From Acidiluteibacter sp963716125 (GTDB lineage Bacteria > Bacteroidota > Bacteroidia > Flavobacteriales_E > Vicingaceae): a stretch of 64,000 bases of DNA. Shown one piece after another: positions 34,921 through 44,387 of the stretch (position 1 is its first letter; each line of letters begins with the position of its first letter). The notes below the pieces were generated by a model that was not told the DNA's origin, did no database searches, and worked only from the letters and a program-made list of their open reading frames with translations. Position numbers and translations under genes: made by a program. Where the stretch lies: the NCBI GenBank assembly GCA_963716125.1, contig OY970294.1:2480001-2544000 (forward strand), given 5' to 3'.

Positions 34921-36047
34921 AAAGGATTCTTTTTTACTATCCTTCCAATAAAAGATCTATTCAAATTGAAACAACACTCATTGAATTAAAGAAAATGGGT
35001 TATGAAATGATTTTATTGACCACTTGTGAAGCCGGTGATTTACACCAGCAATTAAAAGAAAATAATATCCCTTTTTTCACGAATAAAATTGATTCAAAAA
35101 ACTCGTTTACATATTATTATCAACAGATTACATTTCTAATAAAATTCTGTAAATCTCAAAATATAAATATCGTATTTTCTAATTTACAGCATACCAATTT
35201 TATAGCAGTTATAGCTCAATTCTTTATGTCTGCCAAGGTCATTTCTTTTAGACACCACTTTAAATTCAACAAAGGGAATTTTGGTATTCCATTAAAAGTC
35301 AATAAAAATGAAGTTTTTTTTGACAAAATAATCAATCGATTAGCAAAAAAAATAATTGTTCCATCTAAAGGAGTTTATAATGGTATTTTAGAGAATGAAA
35401 CGATTGGCACAAATAAAATGGAAGTCATTCCTTATCTCTATGATTTTTCGCAATATGGAAAACCAAATTTAGAAAATGTAGAACAGATTAAAGAAAAGTA
35501 TCCGGCTCATCTAAGGCTAATTATGGTAGCAAGGGTAATTCCTTTCAAAAGACATATTCTTATCTTTCCAATAATAAAGAAATTAATAGATAAGGGATTA
35601 GATATCAAAATGATGATTTTGGATGAAGGTGTAGAAAAGGAAAAATTACAACAGTATATTGATGTTCATCAGCTCAATAATCATATTTTCTTATTAGGTT
35701 TTAAAAGAGATTTTTTAGATTATATGAAAGCCTCCGATCTTATTATTCATCCTTCATTAACTGAGGCTAGCAATAACGTTATCAAAGAAATAGGATTGAT
35801 GGAAAAAGCAGTAGCAGTATGTCGAGGTGTAGGTGATTTTGATGAATATATTGAAGAAGGAAGAAATGGCTACTTTATGGATATTGCTCATCCCGAAAAG
35901 GATGCAGAAAAAGTCATCGAACATATTTATTCGCATAAAGAATTGATTCCTACATTAGGCCAACAATTGAAAAGAGATATTTTATCTAAATTTGGAAATA
36001 ATTCTGACACTCTAAAAAAGTATCAATCCTTAATAGAATCCATCTAA
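34917..36047 (+). CDS. GT-B glycosyltransferase (GT4-like)
   Basis: This is a 376-residue GT-B enzyme. ILFYYPSNKRSIQIETTLIELKKMG opens the N-terminal domain. LRLIMVARVIPFKRHILIFPII and FLDYMKASDLIIHPSLTEASNNVIKEIGLMEKAVAV belong to the donor-binding domain, with the Glu of the E-x7-E motif. Its ATG overlaps the previous gene by 4 bases, and it is followed after 9 bases by a GT2 gene. It is probably one of the sequential sugar-adding enzymes of the cluster. Confidence 0.87.
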   Translation: MKRILFYYPSNKRSIQIETTLIELKKMGYEMILLTTCEAGDLHQQLKENNIPFFTNKIDSKNSFTYYYQQITFLIKFCKSQNINIVFSNLQHTNFIAVIAQFFMSAKVISFRHHFKFNKGNFGIPLKVNKNEVFFDKIINRLAKKIIVPSKGVYNGILENETIGTNKMEVIPYLYDFSQYGKPNLENVEQIKEKYPAHLRLIMVARVIPFKRHILIFPIIKKLIDKGLDIKMMILDEGVEKEKLQQYIDVHQLNNHIFLLGFKRDFLDYMKASDLIIHPSLTEASNNVIKEIGLMEKAVAVCRGVGDFDEYIEEGRNGYFMDIAHPEKDAEKVIEHIYSHKELIPTLGQQLKRDILSKFGNNSDTLKKYQSLIESI

Positions 36048-36056
36048 AAACAAATA

Positions 36057-37055
36057 GTGAGCAAGCCCATCGTTTCAGTTATTATTCCATGCTACAACGC
36101 CGCATTTTTTTTAAAAGAGGCATTAGATTCTATCGTAAAACAAACGTATAAAAGCTTAGAAATCCTAATAATTGATGATGGAAGTACCGACAATAGTCTC
36201 TCTATTTGCAATGAATACTCCAACACAGACGATAGAATTCAAGTAATTGAAAATAAATCAAATATAGGATTAGTTAGAACGCTTAATAAAGGAATTTCGA
36301 TCGCAAAAGGGCAATACATTGCTCGAATGGATGCGGATGATATCTCTCATTTAAATAGAATTGAAAAACAAATTGAGTATTTAAGTCAACATACAAATAT
36401 CTCTGTACTTGGATGCAATGCTTTATCAATTGATATGAATTCAAAAGTGACTAAAAAATCATCTTCCATTTATTGTGAAAGTCAAACCATATCATTTTCA
36501 GCATTTTTTACACAGGCATTAATTCATGGTTCTGTATTGGCAAAGGCTAATGTATTAAAAGAAAATCTTTACGACATCAACTTTAAGCACAGTGAAGATT
36601 TTGAATTATGGTTAAGGTTGATCTCTAAAAATCATCAAATTGCCAACATCGATGAAGTATTATATTATTACAGAATCAATGAAAGTGGAGTGTCACAACA
36701 AAATAGTGAAACCCAAATAATGAGTCACAATAAGGCATCTTTCTATTATCTGAATCAATTAACACCAAAAGATTTAGATTATAATGTAGTAGCTATTATT
36801 AACAATCGACCTGAAAAAGCTGTAAATGTGGTGGACTTTCAAAAAGCGGTAAAACAATTCAACTCATTTTATGACAACTTCACTTTTTCGAAAGAGTTAG
36901 AAAGTTATTACCAAAAGCAATTGATTGATATATCTATACAAGCTTATAAAAAAGTAGCAGCCGACGATAAAAAGACGAAAAAAGTGATTAGACGATTTGT
37001 TTTAAGCAATTTAAAAGGAATTAAATCTTGGTCTTATTTATTGAGTAAATTTTGA
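36057..37055 (+). CDS. GT2-family (GT-A) glycosyltransferase
   Basis: The 332-residue protein begins VSVIIPCYNAAFFLKEALDSI and has LEILIIDDGSTDNS, the usual nucleotide-binding start of GT2 enzymes. The metal-binding DxD motif is in ARMDADDIS (about residues 91-97), and the ED/W region HSEDFELWLRLIS supplies the catalytic acid. The start is GTG 36057. The last gene of the rightward cluster, it overlaps by 22 bases the 3' end of the convergent membrane-protein gene. Confidence 0.9.
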   Translation: MSKPIVSVIIPCYNAAFFLKEALDSIVKQTYKSLEILIIDDGSTDNSLSICNEYSNTDDRIQVIENKSNIGLVRTLNKGISIAKGQYIARMDADDISHLNRIEKQIEYLSQHTNISVLGCNALSIDMNSKVTKKSSSIYCESQTISFSAFFTQALIHGSVLAKANVLKENLYDINFKHSEDFELWLRLISKNHQIANIDEVLYYYRINESGVSQQNSETQIMSHNKASFYYLNQLTPKDLDYNVVAIINNRPEKAVNVVDFQKAVKQFNSFYDNFTFSKELESYYQKQLIDISIQAYKKVAADDKKTKKVIRRFVLSNLKGIKSWSYLLSKF

Positions 37056-38380
37056 TTTCTTCTAAAATTCTCATTACCCAAAACCCATATTAAGAAAAAG
37101 GGCATCGCTTGAATTTTAAATCGAGCTAAAGCACCATAGTTATAGGAAGAAATACCTACTACAACTCCAAAAATTATAGTAAAAACCATTGAAAAGATGA
37201 TCAAATTATTACGATTAACAAGTTGAAATAATCGCCATCTATAAAGATATAAACCTCTAATAAATAATAAGATAAAAAGATAACTTTCTAATGCTGTAAT
37301 CAGCATAACTGGAGAATTTAGTTCCCAAGGGAAAGGACCAAAATAAGTAACTGCGAATGCTAGAGGTGATTTTTTAATAACCGTCCAAATGGAGTAATCT
37401 GTAAACCCTAAATCATAAGAAGAGCCTCCTAATGTAGTGTGCCATGAATGAAAGCCTTTAAGAGTGGTAAAAGCTTCACTTTCAGCTTTAAAAATTTCAC
37501 TTTTAAAGCTTTGAAAAGCAAAAAACAACCCAATTGTAATTATTCCTATAAATATAAAATTGAAGAAAATTCCTAAGATCTTATTTCTTGATTCTATTTT
37601 AGATATAGCGGTAATTTTTTTGTAATAAGCAATCAATATGGCTAATAAAAAAGAGATTAATACATAAGATTTAAGAACGTAAACAAAGTACATTGAAACT
37701 ATTACAATCATAATATAAATTACACTATTCCATATTAGCTTAGGGTAATGGGACGAAAATAATTTAATCAAATAAATTAATAGAAAAACTAAAAAACTAA
37801 AAACTAAGGTGTCTTTTAATACTCCAGTTCCCCAAAAAATAAGTGAAGGAACAAAAAGAATCCACCAAAGCTTGGGTGACAAGATGTTATTTCTGTAAAA
37901 TTCAGCATTAACGAACTTAAAAAGTTTCCAATTGGCTATAAAACTTAAACTGGCAAACAAAAGTGTAGTAGCCAAATAGTTATTGAATCCAAAAAAACAA
38001 AAGATTGAAGTAAATTTCATCATTCCAAACACTTCTACCGATTGTTCATTTCCTAAAAATTGAATAGTATGCCTTAGTTCATTTGGAACTTGGCTCAATT
38101 CATAAAAATAAACTTGTATCGTACTAAACGGATGAATAAAAAATGAATTAATTAAAGATTGTCCGCCTTTGAAATAATAAAAAGTATCACCACCGCCATA
38201 ATAAAAAGCATAAATTAAGCTAAAGAAAACAGCACCAATAAGGTGAGTTAAAAGGGAAGATATGTAAAATCGATAATTACTTTGCCCCTGTGCTAACTTT
38301 CTATTTTTATAAATCCAGGCAAGGCTTATAATAAGCAGAAAGTATAAAGTTCCTATAAGTGCATCAAATAAGCCTAGCAT
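37034..38380 (-). CDS. Polytopic membrane protein, possible polysaccharide polymerase
   Basis: This 448-residue protein has about 10-12 predicted membrane helices and a periplasmic-type loop around residues 270-320. The stretch PSLIFWGTGVLKDTLVF resembles a motif seen in uncharacterised Bacteroidota membrane proteins of polysaccharide clusters. No clear Wzy family signature is visible, so polymerase is an inference from topology and from its place beside the flippase and glycosyltransferases. It is encoded on the opposite strand and overlaps the GT2 gene tail-to-tail by 22 bases. Confidence 0.55.
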   Translation of the reverse strand: MLGLFDALIGTLYFLLIISLAWIYKNRKLAQGQSNYRFYISSLLTHLIGAVFFSLIYAFYYGGGDTFYYFKGGQSLINSFFIHPFSTIQVYFYELSQVPNELRHTIQFLGNEQSVEVFGMMKFTSIFCFFGFNNYLATTLLFASLSFIANWKLFKFVNAEFYRNNILSPKLWWILFVPSLIFWGTGVLKDTLVFSFLVFLLIYLIKLFSSHYPKLIWNSVIYIMIVIVSMYFVYVLKSYVLISFLLAILIAYYKKITAISKIESRNKILGIFFNFIFIGIITIGLFFAFQSFKSEIFKAESEAFTTLKGFHSWHTTLGGSSYDLGFTDYSIWTVIKKSPLAFAVTYFGPFPWELNSPVMLITALESYLFILLFIRGLYLYRWRLFQLVNRNNLIIFSMVFTIIFGVVVGISSYNYGALARFKIQAMPFFLIWVLGNENFRRNQNLLNK

Positions 38381-39045
38381 AATTGGAAATTAAGTCAATT
38401 GTCAACAAAAGTGCGAAATAATAACTATTTAGAAAAATCGTAATCAAAATTTAAGCTTTAAACCTGAGTTCGATTTTTATTTAGGAATTCACATTTTCAG
38501 AAATTAAAATATACAGGGCAGATATTTAGATATATAGCATGCTATATTCTAAAAATCAAACGCAGTAGATTTTTATTTCTGGAAAAGTTTTAACTTATAC
38601 CAATTAAGTTTTTTAATGCCGCATATAAATTTTATTGAACCATTTTAAAAACGTAGAATTGGTAAATGCCGAACAGTAAGATAAGGAGCAAATGAGGAAC
38701 GAAGTGTGCGACATTAGATTACTAAATCGGTATTATTCCACCTTTAAACAGTAATCTTCTTCTTAAAATTTCCTTGAAATAGCTTGCTATTTCATCGCTA
38801 ATTTTAATCGAATCCCACTATTTAAAGGCGTTCTGAATCCTTAAGAATAAACGAACTCAGGTTTTAAAACAATCAATTGTTTATAAAAAGTGAATTAAAA
38901 AAGCATCTTTTTCTTTCCCTAATCTAAAAAGTAGGATTACTTTTGTATTGAAATTAACTTTTATTCTTAAAGAAATAAAATTAACAGCAATTATCTTATA
39001 CCACAATAAAATTTCTGTTATATTAAAAATCAAAACAAAATTTTT
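38381..39045. other. 665-base gene-free region with inverted repeats
   Basis: I find no credible coding frame. The region holds an imperfect palindrome TATATAGCATGCTATATTC (38529-38547) and a short inverted pair TTATACCAATT (38595-38605) / AATTGGTAAA (38658-38667). It also holds the stem AAATAGC-TT-GCTATTT near 38778-38793. The part 38595-38640 resembles 12811-12855. The last 110 bases contain the pckA leader. Confidence 0.5.
38938..38945 (+). promoter_or_regulatory. Candidate -7 element of pckA
   Basis: TACTTTTG matches TAnnTTTG, about 100 bases before the pckA start codon. A good -33 TTTG is not visible, so the call rests on the -7 element only. Confidence 0.35.
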
Positions 39046-40659
39046 ATGACTGAATTTGGATTAAAAGCCAAAGATGCTTCCATCGAGAAATTGGGATTAT
39101 CTAATGTTTCCGCTGCATTTTGGAACTTAGAACCCGCTCAACTAGTTGAAGATTCATTATTAAGAGGTGAAGGAGCTTTAGCTTCTACCGGTGCTTTAGC
39201 AGTTGACACCGGAGAATTTACAGGCCGATCACCTAAAGATCGTTTCATCGTATTTGATGATATAACAAAAGATGCTGTTTGGTGGGGTGATATCAACATT
39301 AAGTTTGATGCTGATAAATTCGACAAATTATACAATAGAGTAACCGCTTATTTATCGGGTAAAGAAGTTTATGTAAGAGATGCATACGCTTGTGCAAATG
39401 ATAAGTACAAAATGAATTTAAGAGTAGTAACAGAGTTAGCTTTCTCTAATCTGTTTGCTTACAACATGTTTTTAAGACCATCAGAGCAAGAGATTTTAAA
39501 CTTTGATCCTGAGTGGAATATTATTTGTGCGCCTGGTTTTATGGCTGATCCTGAAATTGATGGAACACGTCAACATAATTTTGCTGTGATGAATTTCAGT
39601 AAAAAAATTCTTTTAATTGGTGGAACTGGTTATACTGGTGAAATTAAAAAAGGAATTTTCTCAGCGCTTAACTTTATTTTACCACATCAAAAAAATGTTC
39701 TGAGCATGCACTGTTCTGCCAATATTGGTAAAGATGGTGATACTGCAGTATTCTTTGGTTTGTCAGGTACAGGTAAAACTACTTTGTCTTCAGATCCAGA
39801 TCGTAAATTGATTGGTGATGATGAGCACGGTTGGGATGATGATTCCGTTTTTAATTTTGAAGGTGGATGCTATGCAAAATGCATTGATTTGAAAAGAGAA
39901 AACGAGCCTCAAATTTATGATGCCATCAAATTTGGTGCTTTATTGGAAAACATCAATTTTATTGGAGAAACTTCTGAAGTTGATTTTTTAGATTCTACAA
40001 AAACAGAAAATACAAGAGTATCCTACCCTATTAATCACATAGATAATATTCAAGAAGATTCTATAGGAACGAATCCAAAAAATATCTTCTTTTTAACCTG
40101 TGATGCATATGGTGTATTGCCTCCTATTTCTAGATTGACACCTGGGCAAGCCATGTATCACTTTATTTCAGGTTATACTGCAAAAGTAGCAGGTACTGAA
40201 GCCGGAATTACTGAACCAACAACTGCATTTTCAGCTTGTTTTGGAGCACCTTTTATGCCATTGCACCCTACAAAATATGCAGAGATGTTGGGTGAAAAAA
40301 TGCGTAAGAATAATGTGAAAGTATGGTTAGTAAACACTGGTTGGTCAGGTGGTTCATATGGTACAGGAAAACGATTGAGCTTAAAGTATACTAGAGCAAT
40401 GATTACTGCTGCTTTAGAAGGTCATTTGAATGATGTAAATTACATCACACATGAAGTTTTTGGTTTATCAATGCCAACAACTTGTCCTAATGTGCCTGAA
40501 GAAATCTTAAATCCTAAGAATACTTGGTCAGATAAATCAGCTTATGATACCAAAGCAAATATTTTAGCTGATTCTTTTGTTAAGAATTTCAATAAATATG
40601 CAGACTATGCCAATGATGAAATTATGGACGGTTCGCCTAGAGTCGCTGTAAATTCTTAA
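39046..40659 (+). CDS. pckA: ATP-dependent phosphoenolpyruvate carboxykinase
   Basis: The 537-residue protein has the normal length of the ATP-type enzyme. It shows TGRSPKDRFIV (substrate-site Arg region), the P-loop GLSGTGKTTLSSDP (about residues 239-252), the metal-binding DDEHGWDDD, and NTGWSGGSYGTGKRLSLKYTRAMI near the C-terminus. It converts oxaloacetate and ATP to phosphoenolpyruvate, CO2 and ADP at the entry to gluconeogenesis. It stands alone with a leader of about 100 bases and a strong terminator at 40681. Confidence 0.98.
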   Translation: MTEFGLKAKDASIEKLGLSNVSAAFWNLEPAQLVEDSLLRGEGALASTGALAVDTGEFTGRSPKDRFIVFDDITKDAVWWGDINIKFDADKFDKLYNRVTAYLSGKEVYVRDAYACANDKYKMNLRVVTELAFSNLFAYNMFLRPSEQEILNFDPEWNIICAPGFMADPEIDGTRQHNFAVMNFSKKILLIGGTGYTGEIKKGIFSALNFILPHQKNVLSMHCSANIGKDGDTAVFFGLSGTGKTTLSSDPDRKLIGDDEHGWDDDSVFNFEGGCYAKCIDLKRENEPQIYDAIKFGALLENINFIGETSEVDFLDSTKTENTRVSYPINHIDNIQEDSIGTNPKNIFFLTCDAYGVLPPISRLTPGQAMYHFISGYTAKVAGTEAGITEPTTAFSACFGAPFMPLHPTKYAEMLGEKMRKNNVKVWLVNTGWSGGSYGTGKRLSLKYTRAMITAALEGHLNDVNYITHEVFGLSMPTTCPNVPEEILNPKNTWSDKSAYDTKANILADSFVKNFNKYADYANDEIMDGSPRVAVNS

Positions 40660-40680
40660 TAAGCAATTTAATAAAATTCA

Positions 40681-40717
40681 AAACTCCTTTTGGTGAAAAC
40701 CAAAAGGAGTTTTTTTA
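40681..40717 (+). terminator. Intrinsic terminator of pckA
   Basis: Perfect 13-base arms AAACTCCTTTTGG and CCAAAAGGAGTTT surround a 6-base loop and are followed by TTTTTATTT. The hairpin lies 21 bases after the pckA stop codon. Confidence 0.93.
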
Positions 40718-40784
40718 TTTAACAAGACTTCTCGGTAAAGCCCATTATCAATAATACTTAATTAATGGACAATTTTATGGGCCA

Positions 40785-40898
40785 CTCGAAGTACTTGATA
40801 AATACTTCGAGAAATTATTTCGGTCATCAGGACGAAGCTTCGTCAGAATCGGTTTCCGACCCTTAGAAACCGATTTGTACTGTCACGAAGCGTCGTGA
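40785..40898. repeat. Run of four consecutive hairpins between convergent genes
   Basis: Four separate stems occur in 114 bases. CTCGAAGTA/TACTTCGAG is at 40785-40811. The perfect palindrome GACGAAGCTTCGTC is at 40831-40844. AATCGGTTTC/GAAACCGATT is at 40847-40875. TCACGA/TCGTGA is at 40883-40898. They come after the pckA terminator and just before the 3' end of the leftward lipid-kinase gene. This resembles REP/BIME-like intergenic elements more than a plain terminator. Confidence 0.65.
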
Positions 40899-40912
40899 TA
40901 AACGAATAATTA

Positions 40913-41779
40913 TCAACCAACTGCAACTTTTAAAGTATGAGGTAATATACTCACATTTAACTCTTTTACTTTACCACAAGCTTCTCCATCTATTTGAAAA
41001 TGGATTGCATTTTTGCAACTTATCTTAGCATTGGTAGTTTGAATAACTTCCACAAATTCAGGATTCAGATTTACTTCATTGCCTAAGGTTTTTAATATCT
41101 CAATTACATCTAACTTCTTAAAGATTAAAATTTCAAATTTTCCATCATCTATTTTTCCATTTGGATTGATTTCAGCTCCAGTTCCAAATTTTTTACTATT
41201 AGCTATAGCCAACATGATACCTTCATAGTTTTGGGTTTTACCATTAGCCTTAACGGTAAATTTATAAGGCATGTCCGAGGCTAATAATGTAGGAATAGTA
41301 TGGACTGCATAACCTATTTTACCTCGTAAATTTCCTTGAGAATAATTGGCAATTAACTCAGCATTAATACCTAAATCACTTATATGCAAACATAAATGAT
41401 CATCAATACACAAGGCATCTACGTTTTGAGTTTTATTTCCAAAAGCTACATTCAATGCAAACTCAATATCCTCAGGTAAACTCAAATCTGTCGCTAAGCC
41501 ATTGGCCGAACCCAAAGGTAGAATACCCAACACAAAATCCTTATTTCTTGCAGCTTCAGCTATTAATTTAATAGTACCATCGCCACCTGCTGAAATAATT
41601 CGTTCAGGGGAATATTTTTCAACTCTCAAGCGTATTTCTTCCGCATCCTTCTTCCCTGTGGTTTGATAAATTTCTAAATTAAAATCTTCTGGAATAGATT
41701 TTTGAACCAAATTGATTAAATCTGATTTATCTATGTCTCCAGAAATAGGATTGACGACCAATAAAATATTCTTTGTCAT
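40913..41779 (-). CDS. Diacylglycerol/sphingosine kinase-family lipid kinase (YegS/DagK-like)
   Basis: The 288-residue protein has the family pattern: ILLVVNPISGDIDK at the N-terminus, the nucleotide loop IISAGGDGTIKLIAEAA (GGDGT, about residues 64-68), and LGILPLGSANGLATDLSLP. The C-terminal beta domain has NGKIDDGKFEILIFKK and a final IDGEACG. Such enzymes phosphorylate diacylglycerol or related lipids using ATP. It is convergent with pckA and divergent from the App1-like phosphatase gene, whose substrates may be related phospholipids. Confidence 0.9.
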   Translation of the reverse strand: MTKNILLVVNPISGDIDKSDLINLVQKSIPEDFNLEIYQTTGKKDAEEIRLRVEKYSPERIISAGGDGTIKLIAEAARNKDFVLGILPLGSANGLATDLSLPEDIEFALNVAFGNKTQNVDALCIDDHLCLHISDLGINAELIANYSQGNLRGKIGYAVHTIPTLLASDMPYKFTVKANGKTQNYEGIMLAIANSKKFGTGAEINPNGKIDDGKFEILIFKKLDVIEILKTLGNEVNLNPEFVEVIQTTNAKISCKNAIHFQIDGEACGKVKELNVSILPHTLKVAVG

Positions 41780-41842
41780 AAAATTGAGTTTGAAAATAAA
41801 AATACCTATTTTGCTATTTAAAAATACAAAGTTAAGGCGAAA

Positions 41843-42814
41843 ATGGTTGCAGATTTAAAAGTTTATAGAGGATATGCCAATGAAAGAGAAATAATTATTT
41901 CAGGACATCTATTTAAAAAGAAATCACCCGATAAGTTTGCCTTAGATCAAAGAAAACTAAAACATGCTTATGCGGTGTATAGAATGTTTACCATCAAAAC
42001 TATAGCAAATGCAGAAATACAGCTTCAATTTAAAAATATAACCGTTTCTACTAAAACATTAAATGATGGGTATTTTAGGTTTAGCATTCCATTTGATTTA
42101 GAATTGACTAGCGGTTGGCATAAGTATACCGTTTCTACAGAAATTGATGGTAAACAGGTGAAAGAGGAAGGCGAATTTATAAAACCCTATCCTGGTGAAT
42201 ATGGTTTTATATCTGATATTGATGATACTTTTCTAATTTCTCATTCGGACAATCCACTGAAAAAACTCTATGTTTTAATGAGTAGAAATGTGGAAAGAAG
42301 AAAGTTTTTTGAAGGAGTAGTCAAACATTATCAATTACTAAGTCAAGCAGGTAGAAAAACTGAAGGTGAAAACAATGCTTTTTTCTATGTTTCTAGTAGT
42401 GAATGGAATTTATACAATTTAATAGATCGTTTTACTAGTCTGCACCAATTTCCTAAGGCAGTTTTTAAGCTTAAAGCTATTAAATCTGGCTTGAAAGATT
42501 TATTGTTTACAGGTGGTGGAAGCCACGACCATAAATTTCAAAAAATAAAGCATTTGTTGGAGTTTTATCCTGAGCTTCAGTTTGTTTTATTAGGTGATGA
42601 CAGTCAAAAAGATCCTGAGATTTATGAGCGAATAGTCAAGATGTTTCCAGAAAATGTATTGGCAGTTTATATTAGGGAAACAAGGAAAAGCAGCAAAGAT
42701 GAAGTGCAAAAAATTATGAAAAACATTTCATCTTTAAATGTAGAAACGTGCTACTTTAAAAGCAGCTCTGTAGCTATTGAACATTCAAGAAAGATTGGAT
42801 TAATAAATAACTAA
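41843..42814 (+). CDS. App1-like (DUF2183) phosphatase
   Basis: This is a 323-residue protein. An N-terminal beta-rich domain is followed by a HAD-like domain with GFISDIDDTFLISHSD (DIDDT, about residues 130-134), which corresponds to the D-x-D-x-T nucleophile motif of App1 phosphatidate phosphatases. LFTGGGSHDHKFQKIKHLLEFYPELQFVLLGDDSQKDPEIY supplies the lysine and acidic motifs. In yeast App1 converts phosphatidate to diacylglycerol; the bacterial substrate is unknown. It is divergent from the lipid kinase gene by 63 bases, and its end overlaps the convergent T9SS gene by 15 bases. Confidence 0.85.
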   Translation: MVADLKVYRGYANEREIIISGHLFKKKSPDKFALDQRKLKHAYAVYRMFTIKTIANAEIQLQFKNITVSTKTLNDGYFRFSIPFDLELTSGWHKYTVSTEIDGKQVKEEGEFIKPYPGEYGFISDIDDTFLISHSDNPLKKLYVLMSRNVERRKFFEGVVKHYQLLSQAGRKTEGENNAFFYVSSSEWNLYNLIDRFTSLHQFPKAVFKLKAIKSGLKDLLFTGGGSHDHKFQKIKHLLEFYPELQFVLLGDDSQKDPEIYERIVKMFPENVLAVYIRETRKSSKDEVQKIMKNISSLNVETCYFKSSSVAIEHSRKIGLINN

Positions 42815-43699
42815 CTTTCTTTGACCTGATTGATTTTCCTTATTGAAAAAAGAAATAATGTAAGTTCCAGCATTAAAGTTGGAATACTTCAAAAAATTAT
42901 CGTTCCCCACTATTTGATCTATAACGACTTTCCCTAAGATATCGGTTATTCGGATTTGAATCACCAATTCATCTTTTAAATCAATTTTAAAAAATCCATT
43001 GGAAGGATTAGGATATACATTGATATTTTCAGTATTGATTGTAAGCTCGTTAACTGATGTAACGATTGCACATGCCGAAGAAGATGCAGGATAATTCACA
43101 TTTACTTTTTTATCCTCAAAACACATTAATGAGTAATCAGGAAAATCGGTTATTTTGCCAGGAACGCCTTCAATTAAACCATATGTTGATCCTACACCTT
43201 CAATTAATTCAAAGTTATAGCTATCATCAAATTTCCATCTTTTACGATAGGAATTTCCAACTAAAATAGAATCAATACTAACAACCACATTTTGTCCATT
43301 TAATTCAATAAAACCTTTTAAAGTATCTCCTAACTGCAAGTCAAAGTCGTATAATAAAACTTCAGTAGTCGAATTTTTGGGAACTATATAAACTTTTTTG
43401 TTGGCTAAATCATTTCTAGTAGCACCTTTGTATCCAATTATTGCAACTGTGCAATTATCTGTATTCCTTTTGAGAAAAGCAGGTGTATTTAATTTTTGAT
43501 AAATTTTATTATTGATAAGGGTATCGCCTTGCATTATAATAGAAAAATCATCATCAGACTGCCCATTGCTAAAACAAAACATTTGCACATTGAAATTCCA
43601 TACTGCACTGCTATCTGGAAAAGGGTGATAAGTGGAAGTCTGAGCTGAAAGACTGAATGTGAATAAAGCAATAATCGAGAGAAGTAAGGACTTTTTCAT
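42800..43699 (-). CDS. Secreted protein with T9SS sorting domain, function unknown
   Basis: The 299-residue product has a signal peptide (MKKSLLLSIIALFTFSLSAQ). A roughly 200-residue beta-rich region of a type often seen in Bacteroidota secretomes follows. The C-terminal 75-residue sorting domain reads VYPNPSNGFFKIDLKDE, IRITDILGKVV, FNAGTYIISF and a basic end. Only the export route can be inferred. It is a single gene, convergent with the App1-like gene. Confidence 0.82.
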   Translation of the reverse strand: MKKSLLLSIIALFTFSLSAQTSTYHPFPDSSAVWNFNVQMFCFSNGQSDDDFSIIMQGDTLINNKIYQKLNTPAFLKRNTDNCTVAIIGYKGATRNDLANKKVYIVPKNSTTEVLLYDFDLQLGDTLKGFIELNGQNVVVSIDSILVGNSYRKRWKFDDSYNFELIEGVGSTYGLIEGVPGKITDFPDYSLMCFEDKKVNVNYPASSSACAIVTSVNELTINTENINVYPNPSNGFFKIDLKDELVIQIRITDILGKVVIDQIVGNDNFLKYSNFNAGTYIISFFNKENQSGQRKLVIY

Positions 43700-43764
43700 A
43701 ATTATAAATTTAGATTGATTTCGCTAATTTAATTATACTTTTCCAAATATTCATTTTTTCTTGC

Positions 43765-44385
43765 TTATAAAAAGTCGCTCAAAATTTGAAAACGAGTATC
43801 TTGAGGATATTTAATAAGCATTTCATTGAGTAGAGTATTTGCTTTATCACAAGAATTATTTTCCTCAAAACAATAGAATACATAAGATTTTGACAATAAA
43901 TATTCAGCTTCCTTGTCATTTGGTTTATCTGCCAATGCTGCCTGAAAATTTCCAATCGCCAGAAACCATTTACCTTCGTTCAATCTATTTATACCATCAG
44001 ACATTCTATCACTGTATAAATCTTGATTCTTAAAAGATTTAGATGGAATACCACTATGAGAATTCCGAACAAACTTTTTTACAGAAAAGTCTAAATTTTG
44101 AACTAAAAGCACCAAAACAACCGAAAATACTACAAAAACGCTCAAAAAAGTAGTAAAAACTAAAATTTTTGAACGTTTTCTATCTTCTCTAATTTTATTC
44201 CTAATTAGTAGAAGTTCTTCTTTTGTAATCTTTTTATTGCTGAAATAAAGAGGAGATTCTTGATAGTATTTCCGTAGTTCGAAATAATTCAAATCTCGCT
44301 TAAAAAATGATTTTCTTTTAGGAAGAAGATTTTTATTATTCTTCAACGTATTCAGCATGTTTTGTATAGATCCTCCTCCTGCCAT
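43765..44385 (-). CDS. Conserved membrane protein with C-terminal TPR-like region
   Basis: This is a 206-residue protein. The N-terminus MAGGGSIQNMLNTLKNNKNLLPKRKSFF is basic and cytosolic. One membrane helix lies at about residues 74-95 (ILVFTTFLSVFVVFSVVLVLLV). A helical region from about 128 has TPR character (LNEGKWFLAIGNFQAALADKPNDKEAEYLL). The MAGGGSIQ opening recurs in uncharacterised Bacteroidota proteins as I remember them. The function is unknown. It follows the acetyltransferase gene on the same strand after 2 bases. Confidence 0.65.
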   Translation of the reverse strand: MAGGGSIQNMLNTLKNNKNLLPKRKSFFKRDLNYFELRKYYQESPLYFSNKKITKEELLLIRNKIREDRKRSKILVFTTFLSVFVVFSVVLVLLVQNLDFSVKKFVRNSHSGIPSKSFKNQDLYSDRMSDGINRLNEGKWFLAIGNFQAALADKPNDKEAEYLLSKSYVFYCFEENNSCDKANTLLNEMLIKYPQDTRFQILSDFL

Positions 44386-44387
44386 AA

